64,000 nucleotides of DNA, taken from contig DATLDQ010000112.1 in assembly GCA_035525785.1 (NCBI GenBank), positions 7,612-71,611 on the forward strand. The letters run 5' to 3'. The position numbers were made by a program, and so were the translations under genes. Below are positions 17,278 through 26,054 of the stretch, in pieces; position 1 is the first letter of the stretch; the number at the start of each line of letters is the position of its first letter. Under the pieces are notes generated by a model. It was not told where the DNA came from. It searched no databases and saw only the letters and a list, made by a program, of their open reading frames with translations. The DNA is from CADEED01 sp035525785. Lineage in GTDB: Bacteria > Pseudomonadota > Gammaproteobacteria > Steroidobacterales > Steroidobacteraceae.

Positions 17278-17306
17278 CTGACGCTGCCGCGTGGGTCCGC
17301 TATGCT
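17278..17306 (+). promoter_or_regulatory. Candidate sigma-70 promoter before the dehydrogenase gene
   Basis: CTGACG (17278-17283) and TATGCT (17301-17306) are separated by 17 bases within the 85-base gap after the thiolase gene. Both hexamers differ from consensus at two or fewer important positions. It would let the dehydrogenase, ETF-QO and zapE genes be expressed apart from the thiolase. Confidence 0.45.
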
Positions 17307-17342
17307 GTGCGCCTTCTCGCAGGCTCAAGCGCCAGGTGAACA

Positions 17343-18110
17343 ATGAAAATATCTGACGCGCGCGCGGTGGTCACCGGCGGCGCCTCCGGTCTCGGGCACG
17401 CCGTGGCGCGGCACATCGTCGCGTCCGGCGGACGCGTCTGTTTGTTAGATGTGCAGGAAGGCCCGGGCCAGGCGGCGGCGTCCGCCCTGGGCGCCAACGC
17501 CAGTTTCGCCAAGTGCGACGTCACCTCCGAAGCCGAAGTGAACTCGGCCATGGAGACCGCTGCGAAGAATCTCGGCGGCATCAACCTGCTGGTGAACTGC
17601 GCAGGCGTGATCGGCGCGGGCCGCGTACTGGGTAAGAACGGCCCGATGGCGGGCGATTTCTTCACCCGCGTGGTGCACATCAACCTCATCGGCACGTTTC
17701 TCTGCGACAAGGCGGCTGCGGCGCTCATGCAGGCCAACCCACCGGGCGCCGATGGCGAACGCGGCGTGATCATCCATACCTCGTCGGTCGCCGCTTTCGA
17801 AGGCCAGATCGGCCAGGCCGCCTACGCGGCCACCAAGGCCGCGGTGGCCGGCATGACCTTGCCCATCGCGCGCGAGTTCGCGATGTTCGGCATTCGCGTG
17901 TGTTCGCTGGCGCCCGGCATCTTCGCCACGCCCATGCTGGGAGCGATGCCGCAGGAAGTGCAGGATTCGCTGGGCAAACAGGTGCCCTTCCCGTCGCGCC
18001 TCGGCAGGCCCGAAGAGTTCGCCGCCCTGGTGCAGACCATCTTCGAAGTGCCGTACCTCAATGGCGAGACCATCCGTCTGGACGGCGCCATCCGCATGCA
18101 GCCGAAGTAG
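17343..18110 (+). CDS. Short-chain dehydrogenase, 3-hydroxyacyl-CoA dehydrogenase type 2-like
   Basis: A 255-residue SDR with the NAD-binding TGGASGLGHAVA motif, DV at the end of the second strand (LLDVQEG) favouring NAD, NCAGV, the catalytic Ser in IHTSSVAAFEGQ and YAATK. The overall form, including SLAPGIFATPML and the C-terminal LNGETIRLDGAIRM, matches the HSD10/2-methyl-3-hydroxybutyryl-CoA dehydrogenase group. Its place between thiolase and ETF-QO supports a role in branched-chain acyl-CoA oxidation. Confidence 0.85.
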   Translation: MKISDARAVVTGGASGLGHAVARHIVASGGRVCLLDVQEGPGQAAASALGANASFAKCDVTSEAEVNSAMETAAKNLGGINLLVNCAGVIGAGRVLGKNGPMAGDFFTRVVHINLIGTFLCDKAAAALMQANPPGADGERGVIIHTSSVAAFEGQIGQAAYAATKAAVAGMTLPIAREFAMFGIRVCSLAPGIFATPMLGAMPQEVQDSLGKQVPFPSRLGRPEEFAALVQTIFEVPYLNGETIRLDGAIRMQPK

Positions 18111-18113
18111 CGC

Positions 18114-19727
18114 ATGAACGTCGGTCCGGCTCAGCGTGATGTCATGGAATACGACGTCGCCATCGTCGGCGGCGGTCCGGCGGGGCTTGCCACCGCCATC
18201 AGGCTCAAGCAGCGCAAACCCGAGCTCACCGTGTGCGTGCTCGAGAAAGGCTCCACCATCGGTGCGCACATCCTCTCGGGCGCGGTGCTGGAACCTGGGC
18301 CGCTCGACGCGCTTCTGCCCGAGTGGCGCAATGCGCCGTTGCCCATCAAGGTTCCGGTGACTCGCGACGAGTTCCTCATGCTGTCGCGCGGCGGCACCTC
18401 GCGCGTGCCATGGATCCCGAGCTACCTGCACAACCACGGCAACTTCATCATCTCGCTGGGCGGCCTCTGCGCCTGGATGGCCACGCAGGCAGAAGCGCTG
18501 GGTGTCGACGTGTTCGCGGGCTTCGCGGCCGCAGTGCCGCTGTTCGACGACGACGGCTCCGTGGCCGGCGTGCAGATCGGCGACATGGGCGTGCAGCACG
18601 ATGGCTCGCGCGGCCCTAACTACACGCCGGGCGCGGAGGTACGCGCGCGCCTGACGGTGATCGCGGAAGGATGCCGCGGCAGTCTCGCCAAGGTGCTCAT
18701 CGACAAGTACAAGCTCGACGGCGGCTGCGATCCGCAGGTCTACGCGCTCGGCATGAAAGAGCTCTGGCAGCTGCCCGCGGGTCGCGTCACGCCCGGGCTG
18801 GTGCAGCACAGCGTGGGCTGGCCGCTCGATGCCAAAACCTACGGCGGCAGCTTCGTCTACCACCTCGATGACAACCGCGCCTACGTAGGCTTCGTCGCCG
18901 GGCTCGACTACCGCGATCCGCGTTTCTTCCCGTTCGAAGCCTTCCAGCAGTTCAAGCACCACCCGGCGATGCACGATTTCCTCAAGGGCGGCGAAATCCT
19001 CTCGGCTGGCGCGCGCGCGATCTCGGCCGGTGGCTACCAGTCCCTGCCCAAGCTCGAAATGCCGGGCGCCGTGCTGGTCGGCGATGCCGGCGGCACGCTC
19101 AACGTGCCGAAGATCAAGGGCATCCACCAGGCGTTGCGCTGCGCGATGGCAGCGGCTGACTACTTCGCCGAGAACGATACCTCGATCGGGTTCGACGCGA
19201 TCTGGCGCAAGACCGAGGCGGTGGCGGAGTTGCGCCAGGTGCGCAACATCAAGCCCGGCTTCAAGCGCGGCCTGAAATTCGGCCTGCTGAACGCAGGCAT
19301 CGAGAGCGTGCTCGGCGGAAAAACGCCATGGACGCTGAAGAACGTGGCGACCTGGCCGCTCGAGAAACTCGACGAGTACCACTCGCCGGATCGTCACTGG
19401 GTGCAGCGCGACCTGCCGCCGCGCGATCGCCTCTCGTCGGTGTTCTACGCGGTGACGGCGCACGATGAAGTGCAGCCGGCGCATCTCAAGGTGCGCGACA
19501 CCACCATCTGCGCGACGCGCTGCGCGACCGAGTACGGCAACCCATGCACGCGCTTCTGCCCGGCCCATGTCTACGAAATGGTGGACGATGGCGCGGGCGG
19601 CAAACGCCTGCAGATCAACGCGGCCAACTGCGTGCACTGCAAGGCCTGCGACATCAAAGATCCCTACCAGATCATTGACTGGACCACGCCCGAAGGCGGC
19701 TCCGGCCCCAACTACCAGCTGCTGTGA
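18114..19727 (+). CDS. Electron transfer flavoprotein-ubiquinone oxidoreductase
   Basis: ETF-QO passes electrons from acyl-CoA dehydrogenases via ETF to the quinone pool. The 537-residue product has the FAD-binding DVAIVGGGPAGLATAI near residue 14, ubiquinone-binding hydrophobic regions in the middle, GDAGGTLNVPKIKGIHQAL, and a C-terminal [4Fe-4S] domain with cysteines in CTRFCPAHVYEM and CVHCKACDIKDP. An internal ATG at 18144 is an alternative start closer to the FAD motif. ETF subunits themselves are not in the window. It overlaps zapE by four bases. Confidence 0.95.
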   Translation: MNVGPAQRDVMEYDVAIVGGGPAGLATAIRLKQRKPELTVCVLEKGSTIGAHILSGAVLEPGPLDALLPEWRNAPLPIKVPVTRDEFLMLSRGGTSRVPWIPSYLHNHGNFIISLGGLCAWMATQAEALGVDVFAGFAAAVPLFDDDGSVAGVQIGDMGVQHDGSRGPNYTPGAEVRARLTVIAEGCRGSLAKVLIDKYKLDGGCDPQVYALGMKELWQLPAGRVTPGLVQHSVGWPLDAKTYGGSFVYHLDDNRAYVGFVAGLDYRDPRFFPFEAFQQFKHHPAMHDFLKGGEILSAGARAISAGGYQSLPKLEMPGAVLVGDAGGTLNVPKIKGIHQALRCAMAAADYFAENDTSIGFDAIWRKTEAVAELRQVRNIKPGFKRGLKFGLLNAGIESVLGGKTPWTLKNVATWPLEKLDEYHSPDRHWVQRDLPPRDRLSSVFYAVTAHDEVQPAHLKVRDTTICATRCATEYGNPCTRFCPAHVYEMVDDGAGGKRLQINAANCVHCKACDIKDPYQIIDWTTPEGGSGPNYQLL

Positions 19728-20830
19728 ATTCGACCAGAGACGTCCTCGGCGCCTCGTACGCCGGGGAGATGGCCAAGCGCGGCTTCATCGCCGACGACGC
19801 CCAGCTCGCGGCCATCCGTCAGCTCGAACGGCTGCGCGTGGAGCTTGCCGAAGCCGCGTCGGCGCCGCTCGGCAAACGCATCCTGCGCGGGCTCACGAGC
19901 AACGGCGACGCGCCGCGGGGCGTGTACCTGTGGGGTGGCGTAGGCCGCGGCAAGACCTGGATCATGGACCTGTTCTACGCCAGCCTCGCGCTGGCCGCGA
20001 AGCGTCGCACGCATTTCTATCGCTTCATGCAGGAAGTTCAGGCCGACCTCAAGCGGCTCAAGGGCATGCAATCGCCTCTCGATGGCGTGGCCGACAAGAT
20101 CGCGAAGAAAGCCCGCGTCATCTGCTTCGACGAGCTGTTCGTTTCGGACATCGCCGACGCGATGATCCTGGCGGGCCTGTTCCAGGCGCTGCTCAAGCGG
20201 GGCGTTGCCCTGGTGTTCACCTCCAATGTCAAGCCGAGGGATCTCTACAAGAACGGCCTGCAGCGCGACCGCTTCAAACCCACCATCGAGTTGATCGAGC
20301 GTCACTGCGAGGTCGTCAACGTCGATGGCGGCGTGGACTATCGCCTGCGCCAGCTCACGGCCGCGCCCATCTACCTGCCGACCTCGGCGGCGGATACCCA
20401 GAAACGGCTCGAGGAGCTGTTCGACGATCTTTCCGATGACGACGTGGAATCGGACGGCACCATCTCGATCCACAACCGCAAGATCAAGGTGGTGCGCGAG
20501 AGCGAGAACGTCATCTGGTTCGACTTCGCGGCGCTGTGCGAGGGGCCGCGTAGCCCGGCGGACTACGTATCAATCGCCAGCGAATACCAGAGCGTGATCA
20601 TCGCCAACGTGCCGGTGTTCGGCATGGAAGCCGACAACGCGGCGCGGCGCTTCATTTCGGTGATCGACGAGTTCTATGACCGCGGCGTGAACGTGATCGT
20701 CTCGGCGGCCGCGCCGCCGGCCGAGCTCTACAAGGGCGAGAAGCTCAAGTTCGAGTTCCAGCGCACGGCCAGCAGGCTGGCTGAGATGCAGAGCGAGGAA
20801 TATCTGGCGCGCGCGCATCGCGCCGCCTGA
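19724..20830 (+). CDS. zapE: AFG1-like ATPase ZapE
   Basis: ZapE is an AFG1-family P-loop ATPase associated with the Z-ring in E. coli. The 368-residue product has Walker A GGVGRGKTWIMDLF near residue 68, Walker B ICFDELFVSDIADAMIL, TSNVKPRDLYKNGLQR, and the typical C-terminal FISVIDEFYDRGVNVIVSA. The start is a GTG that overlaps the ETF-QO stop (GTGA), giving an N-terminus that fits the family. An ATG at 19769 would remove conserved residues. Confidence 0.9.
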   Translation: MNSTRDVLGASYAGEMAKRGFIADDAQLAAIRQLERLRVELAEAASAPLGKRILRGLTSNGDAPRGVYLWGGVGRGKTWIMDLFYASLALAAKRRTHFYRFMQEVQADLKRLKGMQSPLDGVADKIAKKARVICFDELFVSDIADAMILAGLFQALLKRGVALVFTSNVKPRDLYKNGLQRDRFKPTIELIERHCEVVNVDGGVDYRLRQLTAAPIYLPTSAADTQKRLEELFDDLSDDDVESDGTISIHNRKIKVVRESENVIWFDFAALCEGPRSPADYVSIASEYQSVIIANVPVFGMEADNAARRFISVIDEFYDRGVNVIVSAAAPPAELYKGEKLKFEFQRTASRLAEMQSEEYLARAHRAA

Positions 20831-20881
20831 ACGGACGCACGTCGCCGGAGGAGGCTGGCGGCGCCGGCAATCGGCGAGTAG

Positions 20882-21940
20882 TCAGGCGCCAGCCGCGAGG
20901 AACCGCATCAGCTCGGCGGCACGGCGATGCTTCAGCTGGCCCGCACCCTGCCCGGCCCAGAGGCTGATGATGTCCCAGCGGCCCGCTTCCACGGCAGCCT
21001 GCCGCAACCTCCCCGTGAGCCATCCCTGCACCGGATACGGAGGTAGACGAGCCTCCTGCCCCGCGAGCCTCTCGATGAATTCATTGTGGATGCTGCGCGC
21101 CAGCCGACCGGTAAACGCACGCGTCAGCGTCGTGCGCCTGGCCGCGTCGCTGAACAACATCGTGCGATGCAGCGGGGTGGCACTGGACTCCTCGCAGGCC
21201 AGGAATGCCGTGCCGATCTGCGCCGCACCCGCACCGAGCGCCAAAGCCGCCGCGATGCCGCGCGGATCCGCGATGCCGCCGGCCGCGATGACGGGCAAGC
21301 GCACGGTATCCGCCACGGCAGGCACGAGCGCGAGCGTGCCGGTCAACGAGTCTTCGGGCTCACGCAGGAAGGAGACGCGGTGCCCGCCCGCTTCCATGCC
21401 GGTCGCCACGATCATGTCGACGCCGGCATCCGCCAGTAGTTTGGCCTCGTCGGGCGTCGTGGCGGCGCCCAAGGTGGCGATGCCGTCGCGGCGGCAGCGT
21501 TCGAGTACGTCGGCCGAAGGCACGCCGAAGACGAAACTGAAAACCGGCGGCTTGAGCTCCAGCAGCGCCTCGACCTGCTCGTCGTACCGCGGCATGAAGC
21601 GGACCGGCCGCTCGGGCAGCGGCACGCGCAGCTCATCGAACCAGGGTCGCAGCAGCTCGAGCGCACCCGTCCATTGCTCATGGGTGAGCGCCGGATCGTC
21701 CGACCCCTGGTGAGGGATCCACAGGTTGAGAGCGAATGCGCGGCGGGTGCGCGCCCGGATCTTCGCCGCGACGTCGCGAATGCCGGCGCCATCGAGATGG
21801 TGCGCACCGAAGCTGCCGAGACCACCGTTCTCGCTCACGGCGACCACCAGGTCCACCGATGACAATCCGCTGCCGAACGGACCCTGGATGATGGGAGCGT
21901 CGAGCTTCAGGCGCCGACTGACCGCCGTGTCTTTCCACAT
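20882..21940 (-). CDS. Nitronate monooxygenase family flavoprotein
   Basis: A 352-residue TIM-barrel FMN protein of the nitronate monooxygenase/2-nitropropane dioxygenase group. Visible are LDAPIIQGPFGSGLS at the N-terminus, GGLGSFGAHH, FSFVFGVPSADVL, the conserved VATGMEAGGHRVSF with the catalytic His region, and LPVIAAGGIADPRGIAAALALGAGAAQIGTAFLA for the FMN phosphate. It oxidises alkyl nitronates such as propionate-3-nitronate in known members. It is divergent from an HxlR-type regulator. Confidence 0.87.
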   Translation of the reverse strand: MWKDTAVSRRLKLDAPIIQGPFGSGLSSVDLVVAVSENGGLGSFGAHHLDGAGIRDVAAKIRARTRRAFALNLWIPHQGSDDPALTHEQWTGALELLRPWFDELRVPLPERPVRFMPRYDEQVEALLELKPPVFSFVFGVPSADVLERCRRDGIATLGAATTPDEAKLLADAGVDMIVATGMEAGGHRVSFLREPEDSLTGTLALVPAVADTVRLPVIAAGGIADPRGIAAALALGAGAAQIGTAFLACEESSATPLHRTMLFSDAARRTTLTRAFTGRLARSIHNEFIERLAGQEARLPPYPVQGWLTGRLRQAAVEAGRWDIISLWAGQGAGQLKHRRAAELMRFLAAGA

Positions 21941-21996
21941 GCGTCACAGGGTAATCTCATGGACTCTTCCTGATAAGTACGCACCTTCGGGTAACC

Positions 21997-22353
21997 ATGG
22001 CAAAGCCCAACGTCTACAGCGTCGACTGCCCCTCGCAGGGCATCCTTGCCCTGATCGGCAGCAAGTGGTCGATGCTCATCCTGTGCGCGCTGCGGTCGGG
22101 GCCGAAGCGCACCGGGGAGCTCAAGCGCCGGCTCGACGGCGTGTCCGCCAAGATGCTCACGCAGACGCTGCGGGAGCTCGAGCGTCACGGCATCGTCGAG
22201 CGCGAGGACTTCGGCGAAGTGCCGCCACGCGTCGAATACCGGCTATCGCTGCTGGGACGCTCGCTGGCCGGCCTGGTGATCGAGATCGAGAACTGGGTGT
22301 CCACTAACTACACCCGCATGGCCGGCAGCGCGCGACGCTACGACGCCGCCTGA
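21997..22353 (+). CDS. HxlR family transcriptional regulator
   Basis: A 118-residue winged-helix protein with the HxlR pattern: CPSQGILALIGSKWSMLILCALRSGPKRTGELKRRLDGVSAKMLTQTLREL, then an R-V-E-Y wing. A Cys near residue 9 is conserved in redox- or electrophile-sensing members (HypR, QorR). Its divergent orientation to nitronate monooxygenase suggests it controls that gene; the 56-base gap would hold both promoters. Confidence 0.85.
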   Translation: MAKPNVYSVDCPSQGILALIGSKWSMLILCALRSGPKRTGELKRRLDGVSAKMLTQTLRELERHGIVEREDFGEVPPRVEYRLSLLGRSLAGLVIEIENWVSTNYTRMAGSARRYDAA

Positions 22354-22354
22354 A

Positions 22355-22385
22355 TGGCCGGCGCGCCGCGAGGGCGCGCCAGCCA
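22355..22385. terminator. Convergent-gene hairpin (HxlR / VOC)
   Basis: TGGC-C-GGCGCGCC (22355-22367) pairs with GGCGCGCC-A-GCCA (22373-22385), a 13-base arm with one mismatch and a five-base loop. It sits exactly between the stop codons of two convergent genes. No T-run follows on either strand. Confidence 0.5.
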
Positions 22386-22394
22386 GGCCTTGCT

Positions 22395-22886
22395 TCAGGC
22401 CGCCGCGGCGGCGGCATGTTCGGCGCACGCCTTGACGGAAGCCAACTGTATCTCCTCCGGCGTCAGGTCCTTGACCTGCGTGGCGACGGACCAGGCATGT
22501 CCGTACGGATCCTTGAACACGCCGTAACGCGCGCCCCAGAACATCTCGGTCACGGGCATCAGCCCGGTGGCGCCGGCGCCGGTCGCGCGCGCGAATGTGG
22601 CATCGGCATCTGCCACCGACAGGTGCACCGTCACGCCGCTCCCGCCGTAATGCTGCGGGCTGAACGCGCCCATTTCCGGGCATTCATCGGTCAGCATGAG
22701 CACGGAGTCGCCGATGCGCAGCGCTGCGTGCATGAGTCGGCCGTTCGGGCCGACCAGCCGGGAAATTTCTTCGGCGCCGAATGCGCGCTTGTAGAAGTCG
22801 AGCGCCTGCAGGGCGTCCTTGCAGATCAGGAACGGCGTGAGCGAGTGGTGGCCCTCTGGAATCGGCTTGGCGGCGGGACGCGACAT
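22395..22886 (-). CDS. VOC family protein (PhnB/glyoxalase-like)
   Basis: A 163-residue protein with the beta-alpha-beta-beta-beta repeats of the vicinal oxygen chelate fold: LTPFLICKDALQALDFYKRAFGAEE at the start and VADADATFARATGAGATGLMPVTEMFWGARYGVFKDPYGHAWSVAT at the end, the typical PhnB-like form. A GAGGAG ribosome-binding site precedes the ATG. Function is not assigned for this subgroup. It follows scoB on the same strand after about 90 bases and may or may not be part of that operon. Confidence 0.8.
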   Translation of the reverse strand: MSRPAAKPIPEGHHSLTPFLICKDALQALDFYKRAFGAEEISRLVGPNGRLMHAALRIGDSVLMLTDECPEMGAFSPQHYGGSGVTVHLSVADADATFARATGAGATGLMPVTEMFWGARYGVFKDPYGHAWSVATQVKDLTPEEIQLASVKACAEHAAAAAA

Positions 22887-22977
22887 ATTTTTCTCCTCGG
22901 TGAATGGATTTCGGAAATCTCACTCACTGGTCGAACGGCGCCGCGCCGTTTCGACACGCCCGCGCATTAAGTCGGGC

Positions 22978-23619
22978 TCAAGAACCTGGCAGGAACCGGG
23001 CGCCTGTCCTGGCCCGGATTTCATCCGGGCTGACGCCGGGCGCGAGCTCGAGCAGCTTGAACGCGCTCTTGCGATCGGGGCGTTCGAACACCGCGAGGTC
23101 GGTGATGAGCATGTCCACGCAGTTGGCCCCGGTCAGGGGCAGGTCGCAGCGCGACTTGAACTTGGGGGAGCCATCCTTGGAGTTGTGCTCCATGACCACC
23201 ACCACGCGGCGCACCCCGGCGACCAGGTCCATGGCGCCACCCATGCCTTTCACCATCTTGCCCGGGACCATCCAGTTGGCGAGGTCGCCGTTCTCGGCCA
23301 CTTCGAGCGCGCCAAGCACGGAAAGATCGATGTGTCCGCCGCGGATCATGCCGAAGCTGTCCGATGACGAGAAATAGGCGGACATGGGCAGCTCGGTGAT
23401 GGTCTGCTTGCCGGCATTGATGAGATCGGGATCCTCATCGCCCTCGTATGGAAAGGGCCCCATCCCCAGCATGCCGTTCTCGGACTGCAACACCACGCTC
23501 ATCCCCTCGGCAATGTAGTTGGCGACGAGCGTCGGGATGCCTATGCCCAGGTTCACGTAGTAGCCGTCGCGCAGCTCTTTCGCCGCGCGCTTGGCCAGGT
23601 CGTCACGGGTCCACGGCAT
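22978..23619 (-). CDS. scoB: 3-oxoacid CoA-transferase subunit B
   Basis: The beta subunit of succinyl-CoA:acetoacetate CoA-transferase, 213 residues. It contains NLGIGIPTLVANYIAEG, the catalytic Glu in LQSENGMLGMGPFP and GGHIDLSVLGALEVAENGDLANWMVPGK. The enzyme activates acetoacetate to acetoacetyl-CoA. It starts three bases after scoA and closes the tyrosine operon by handling its acetoacetate end product. Confidence 0.95.
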   Translation of the reverse strand: MPWTRDDLAKRAAKELRDGYYVNLGIGIPTLVANYIAEGMSVVLQSENGMLGMGPFPYEGDEDPDLINAGKQTITELPMSAYFSSSDSFGMIRGGHIDLSVLGALEVAENGDLANWMVPGKMVKGMGGAMDLVAGVRRVVVVMEHNSKDGSPKFKSRCDLPLTGANCVDMLITDLAVFERPDRKSAFKLLELAPGVSPDEIRARTGARFLPGS

Positions 23620-23622
23620 GGC

Positions 23623-24342
23623 CTAACTTCCCCTCTTGCGGACGGTGCGCTGTTCGACGCGCTTCTGGTAGTCGCGCCCCTGGATGATCCGCTGCACGAA
23701 GATGCCCGGCGTATGGATGTGATCCGGATCGAACGTCCCCGGCTCGACCAGTTCCTCGACTTCCGCGACGGTAACGCGGCCGGCCGTCGCCATCATCGGG
23801 TTGAAATTGCGCGCGGTCTTGCGATAGACGAGGTTGCCCTCGGTATCGCCTTTCCAGGCCTTGATGATGGACAGATCGGCGGTGAGCCCCGTCTCGAGCA
23901 CGAAGGTCTCACCCTTCACTTCGCGGGTCTCCTTGCCCTCGGCGACCACGGTGCCCGCGCCGGTGCGCGTGTAGAAACCGTAGATGCCGGCGCCTCCCGC
24001 GCGAATGCGTTCGGCGAGCGTGCCCTGCGGATTGAATTCGAGCTCGAGCTCCTTCGCGAGGAACTGACGCTCGAACTCCTTGTTCTCGCCCACGTACGAA
24101 GAAACCATCTTGCGGATCTGCCGCGTCTCGAGCAGCAGGCCGAGGCCGAACCCATCGACTCCCGCATTGTTGGAGATGACGGTCAGCCCCTTCGCGCCCG
24201 AATCGCGCAGCGCGAGGATCAGGTTCTCGGGGATGCCGCACAGCCCGAAACCGCCGGACATCACGCTCATGCCATCGTGCGTGAGACCTGCGAGCGCCGA
24301 CTGCGCATCGGCGAATACCTTCTTCGAAGGACTAGGCGGCAT
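23623..24342 (-). CDS. scoA: 3-oxoacid CoA-transferase subunit A
   Basis: The alpha subunit of succinyl-CoA:acetoacetate CoA-transferase, 239 residues, with GGFGLCGIPENLILAL (CoA-binding), NNAGVDGFGLGLLLETRQIRKMVSSYVGENKEFERQ, and ARNFNPMMATAGRVTVAEVEE. Its start overlaps the end of maiA by 11 bases, so the two are translationally linked. Confidence 0.95.
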   Translation of the reverse strand: MPPSPSKKVFADAQSALAGLTHDGMSVMSGGFGLCGIPENLILALRDSGAKGLTVISNNAGVDGFGLGLLLETRQIRKMVSSYVGENKEFERQFLAKELELEFNPQGTLAERIRAGGAGIYGFYTRTGAGTVVAEGKETREVKGETFVLETGLTADLSIIKAWKGDTEGNLVYRKTARNFNPMMATAGRVTVAEVEELVEPGTFDPDHIHTPGIFVQRIIQGRDYQKRVEQRTVRKRGS

Positions 24343-24982
24343 CGATCTGCTTCGACGGATGCGCAGCCGCGAACGCGGACAGGTGGCTGCAGTTTTCCCA
24401 GATGAGCGCGAGCCGCGGGAAGCGCGACGGCTCGATGCCGAAACGCTGGGCGGCGTACATCTGCGGCACCAGGCAGCAGTCCGCCATGGTGGGCGAATCG
24501 CCGTGTGAAAATTTGCCTGACAAATGATCGCTCTCGAGGTGCGCGTTGTAGGCCTCGAGCCCGCGCGTGATCCATTCTTTCAGCCAGGCATCGATCGCCG
24601 ACTCGTCGAGCTTCAGCACTTCCTTGAGGTAGCGCGTGGTGCTGGTGTTCTGCAACGGCTGGACGTCGCTCGCGATGATCTGCGAGAGCATGCGCACGCG
24701 CGCCCGATCGACCGGGTCGTGAGGCATCAGCCTGGAGCCCGGGAACACTTCGTCGAGATATTCGATGATGGCCAGCGACTGCGAGAATCGCTGGCCATCA
24801 TGCACCAGCGTCGGCACGCGGCTCTGCGGATTGACCGCCCGATACGCCGCGCTCCACTGCTCGCCCCCGCCCTTGGTGAGGTTCACGCCATGGTAGGCAT
24901 ACGGCAGCGACTTCAGGTTGAGCGCGATGCGTACGCGGTACGACGCAGAGCTGCGCCAGAAGTTGTACAACTCGAGACTCAA
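24332..24982 (-). CDS. maiA: Maleylacetoacetate isomerase
   Basis: A zeta-class glutathione transferase of 216 residues that converts maleylacetoacetate to fumarylacetoacetate. The N-terminal thioredoxin-like domain carries WRSSASYRVRIALNLKSLPY (the SSxS glutathione site, with Ala where some members have Cys), then NPQSRVPTLVHDG and SLAIIEYLDEVFPG. The C-terminal helical domain ends with MADCCLVPQMYAAQRFG. It overlaps the hppD stop by four bases (24979-24982), a coupled pair. Confidence 0.93.
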   Translation of the reverse strand: MSLELYNFWRSSASYRVRIALNLKSLPYAYHGVNLTKGGGEQWSAAYRAVNPQSRVPTLVHDGQRFSQSLAIIEYLDEVFPGSRLMPHDPVDRARVRMLSQIIASDVQPLQNTSTTRYLKEVLKLDESAIDAWLKEWITRGLEAYNAHLESDHLSGKFSHGDSPTMADCCLVPQMYAAQRFGIEPSRFPRLALIWENCSHLSAFAAAHPSKQIDAA

Positions 24983-26037
24983 ATGACACCCCGGCGCATC
25001 TGGTCCAGCTCGATGGACTCGAACAGGGCCTTGAAGTTGCCTTCGCCGAAACCCTGGTTGCCCTTGCGCTGGATTATTTCGAAGAAGATCGGACCGATCA
25101 CGTTCGCCGTGAAGATCTGCAGCAGCACACCCTCGTGGTTCTCGGCATTGCCGTCAATCAGTATCCGGCGCTTCCTGAGCTCTTCGATGTGCTCCGTGTG
25201 ACCCGCGACGCGCGCATCCACGCCCTCGTAATACGTCTCCGGCGTGTCCTGGAAGTCCACGCCCCGGGCGCGCAGCACGTCGACCGTGCGATAGATGTCG
25301 TCGGTGGATAGGGCGATGTGCTGGATACCCTCGCCCTTGTACTCGCGCAGGTATTCCTCGATCTGCGACTTGTCGTCCTGCGACTCGTTGATCGGGATGC
25401 GGATCTTGCCGCAGGGACTGGTGAGCGCGCGCGAAAAGAGCCCCGTCTTCTTGCCCTCGATGTCGAAGTAGCGGATCTCGCGGAAATTGAACAGGCGCGC
25501 GTAGAACTCCGTCCACTTGTCCATGTTGCCGCGATGGACGTTGTGAGTGAGGTGATCGATCTGCGCCAGGCCGGCACGCTCGAGCGGCTGTGGCGTCACC
25601 GGCTTGAAATCCACGTCGTATATGGAACGCTCGCCATACCGGTCCACGAAGTAGATGAGCGAGCCGCCGATGCCGACGATGGCGGGGATGTTGAGCTCCA
25701 TGGGCCCCACGCTGCCACGATGCGGCTCGGCGCCGAGCGACACGGCGCGTTCGAAGGCCGCGGCCGCATCCTTGACGCGAAACGCCATCGCGCAGACCGA
25801 CGGGCCATGCGCCTGCGCGAACTTCTGCGCGACGGAATCGGGCTCGGCATTGATCACGAAGTTGATGTCACCCTGGGAATGCAGGGTCACGTTCTTGCTG
25901 CGGTGGCGGGCCACCACCGGGAAGCCCAGGCGTTCGAACAGGATGCGCAGGTGTTGCGGATCCGGCGCGGTGTACTCGACGAACTCGAACCCATCGGTGC
26001 CCATGGGGTTCAAGGCATTGGTGAAAATGGCAGCCAT
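24979..26037 (-). CDS. hppD: 4-hydroxyphenylpyruvate dioxygenase
   Basis: This Fe(II) enzyme converts 4-hydroxyphenylpyruvate to homogentisate. From MAAIFTNALNP the product is 352 residues with two VOC domains. Iron ligands are seen in QIDHLTHNV (first His), GIQHIALST (second His) and IFFEIIQRKGNQGFGEGNF (Glu), the last also being the conserved C-terminal signature. GGAGG lies six to seven bases before this ATG; the 19-residue upstream extension overlaps the operator and is rejected. It is the first gene of the operon. Confidence 0.96.
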   Translation of the reverse strand: MAAIFTNALNPMGTDGFEFVEYTAPDPQHLRILFERLGFPVVARHRSKNVTLHSQGDINFVINAEPDSVAQKFAQAHGPSVCAMAFRVKDAAAAFERAVSLGAEPHRGSVGPMELNIPAIVGIGGSLIYFVDRYGERSIYDVDFKPVTPQPLERAGLAQIDHLTHNVHRGNMDKWTEFYARLFNFREIRYFDIEGKKTGLFSRALTSPCGKIRIPINESQDDKSQIEEYLREYKGEGIQHIALSTDDIYRTVDVLRARGVDFQDTPETYYEGVDARVAGHTEHIEELRKRRILIDGNAENHEGVLLQIFTANVIGPIFFEIIQRKGNQGFGEGNFKALFESIELDQMRRGVI

Positions 26038-26054
26038 CACTGGCCTCCGGGTCG

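Noticed and set aside
17445..19637. A 730-codon open frame on the minus strand opposite the dehydrogenase and ETF-QO genes
   Set aside because: Its product is rich in His, Arg and Ala with no domain and no start signal, while both plus-strand genes have full family motifs. It is a frame shadow caused by high GC content.
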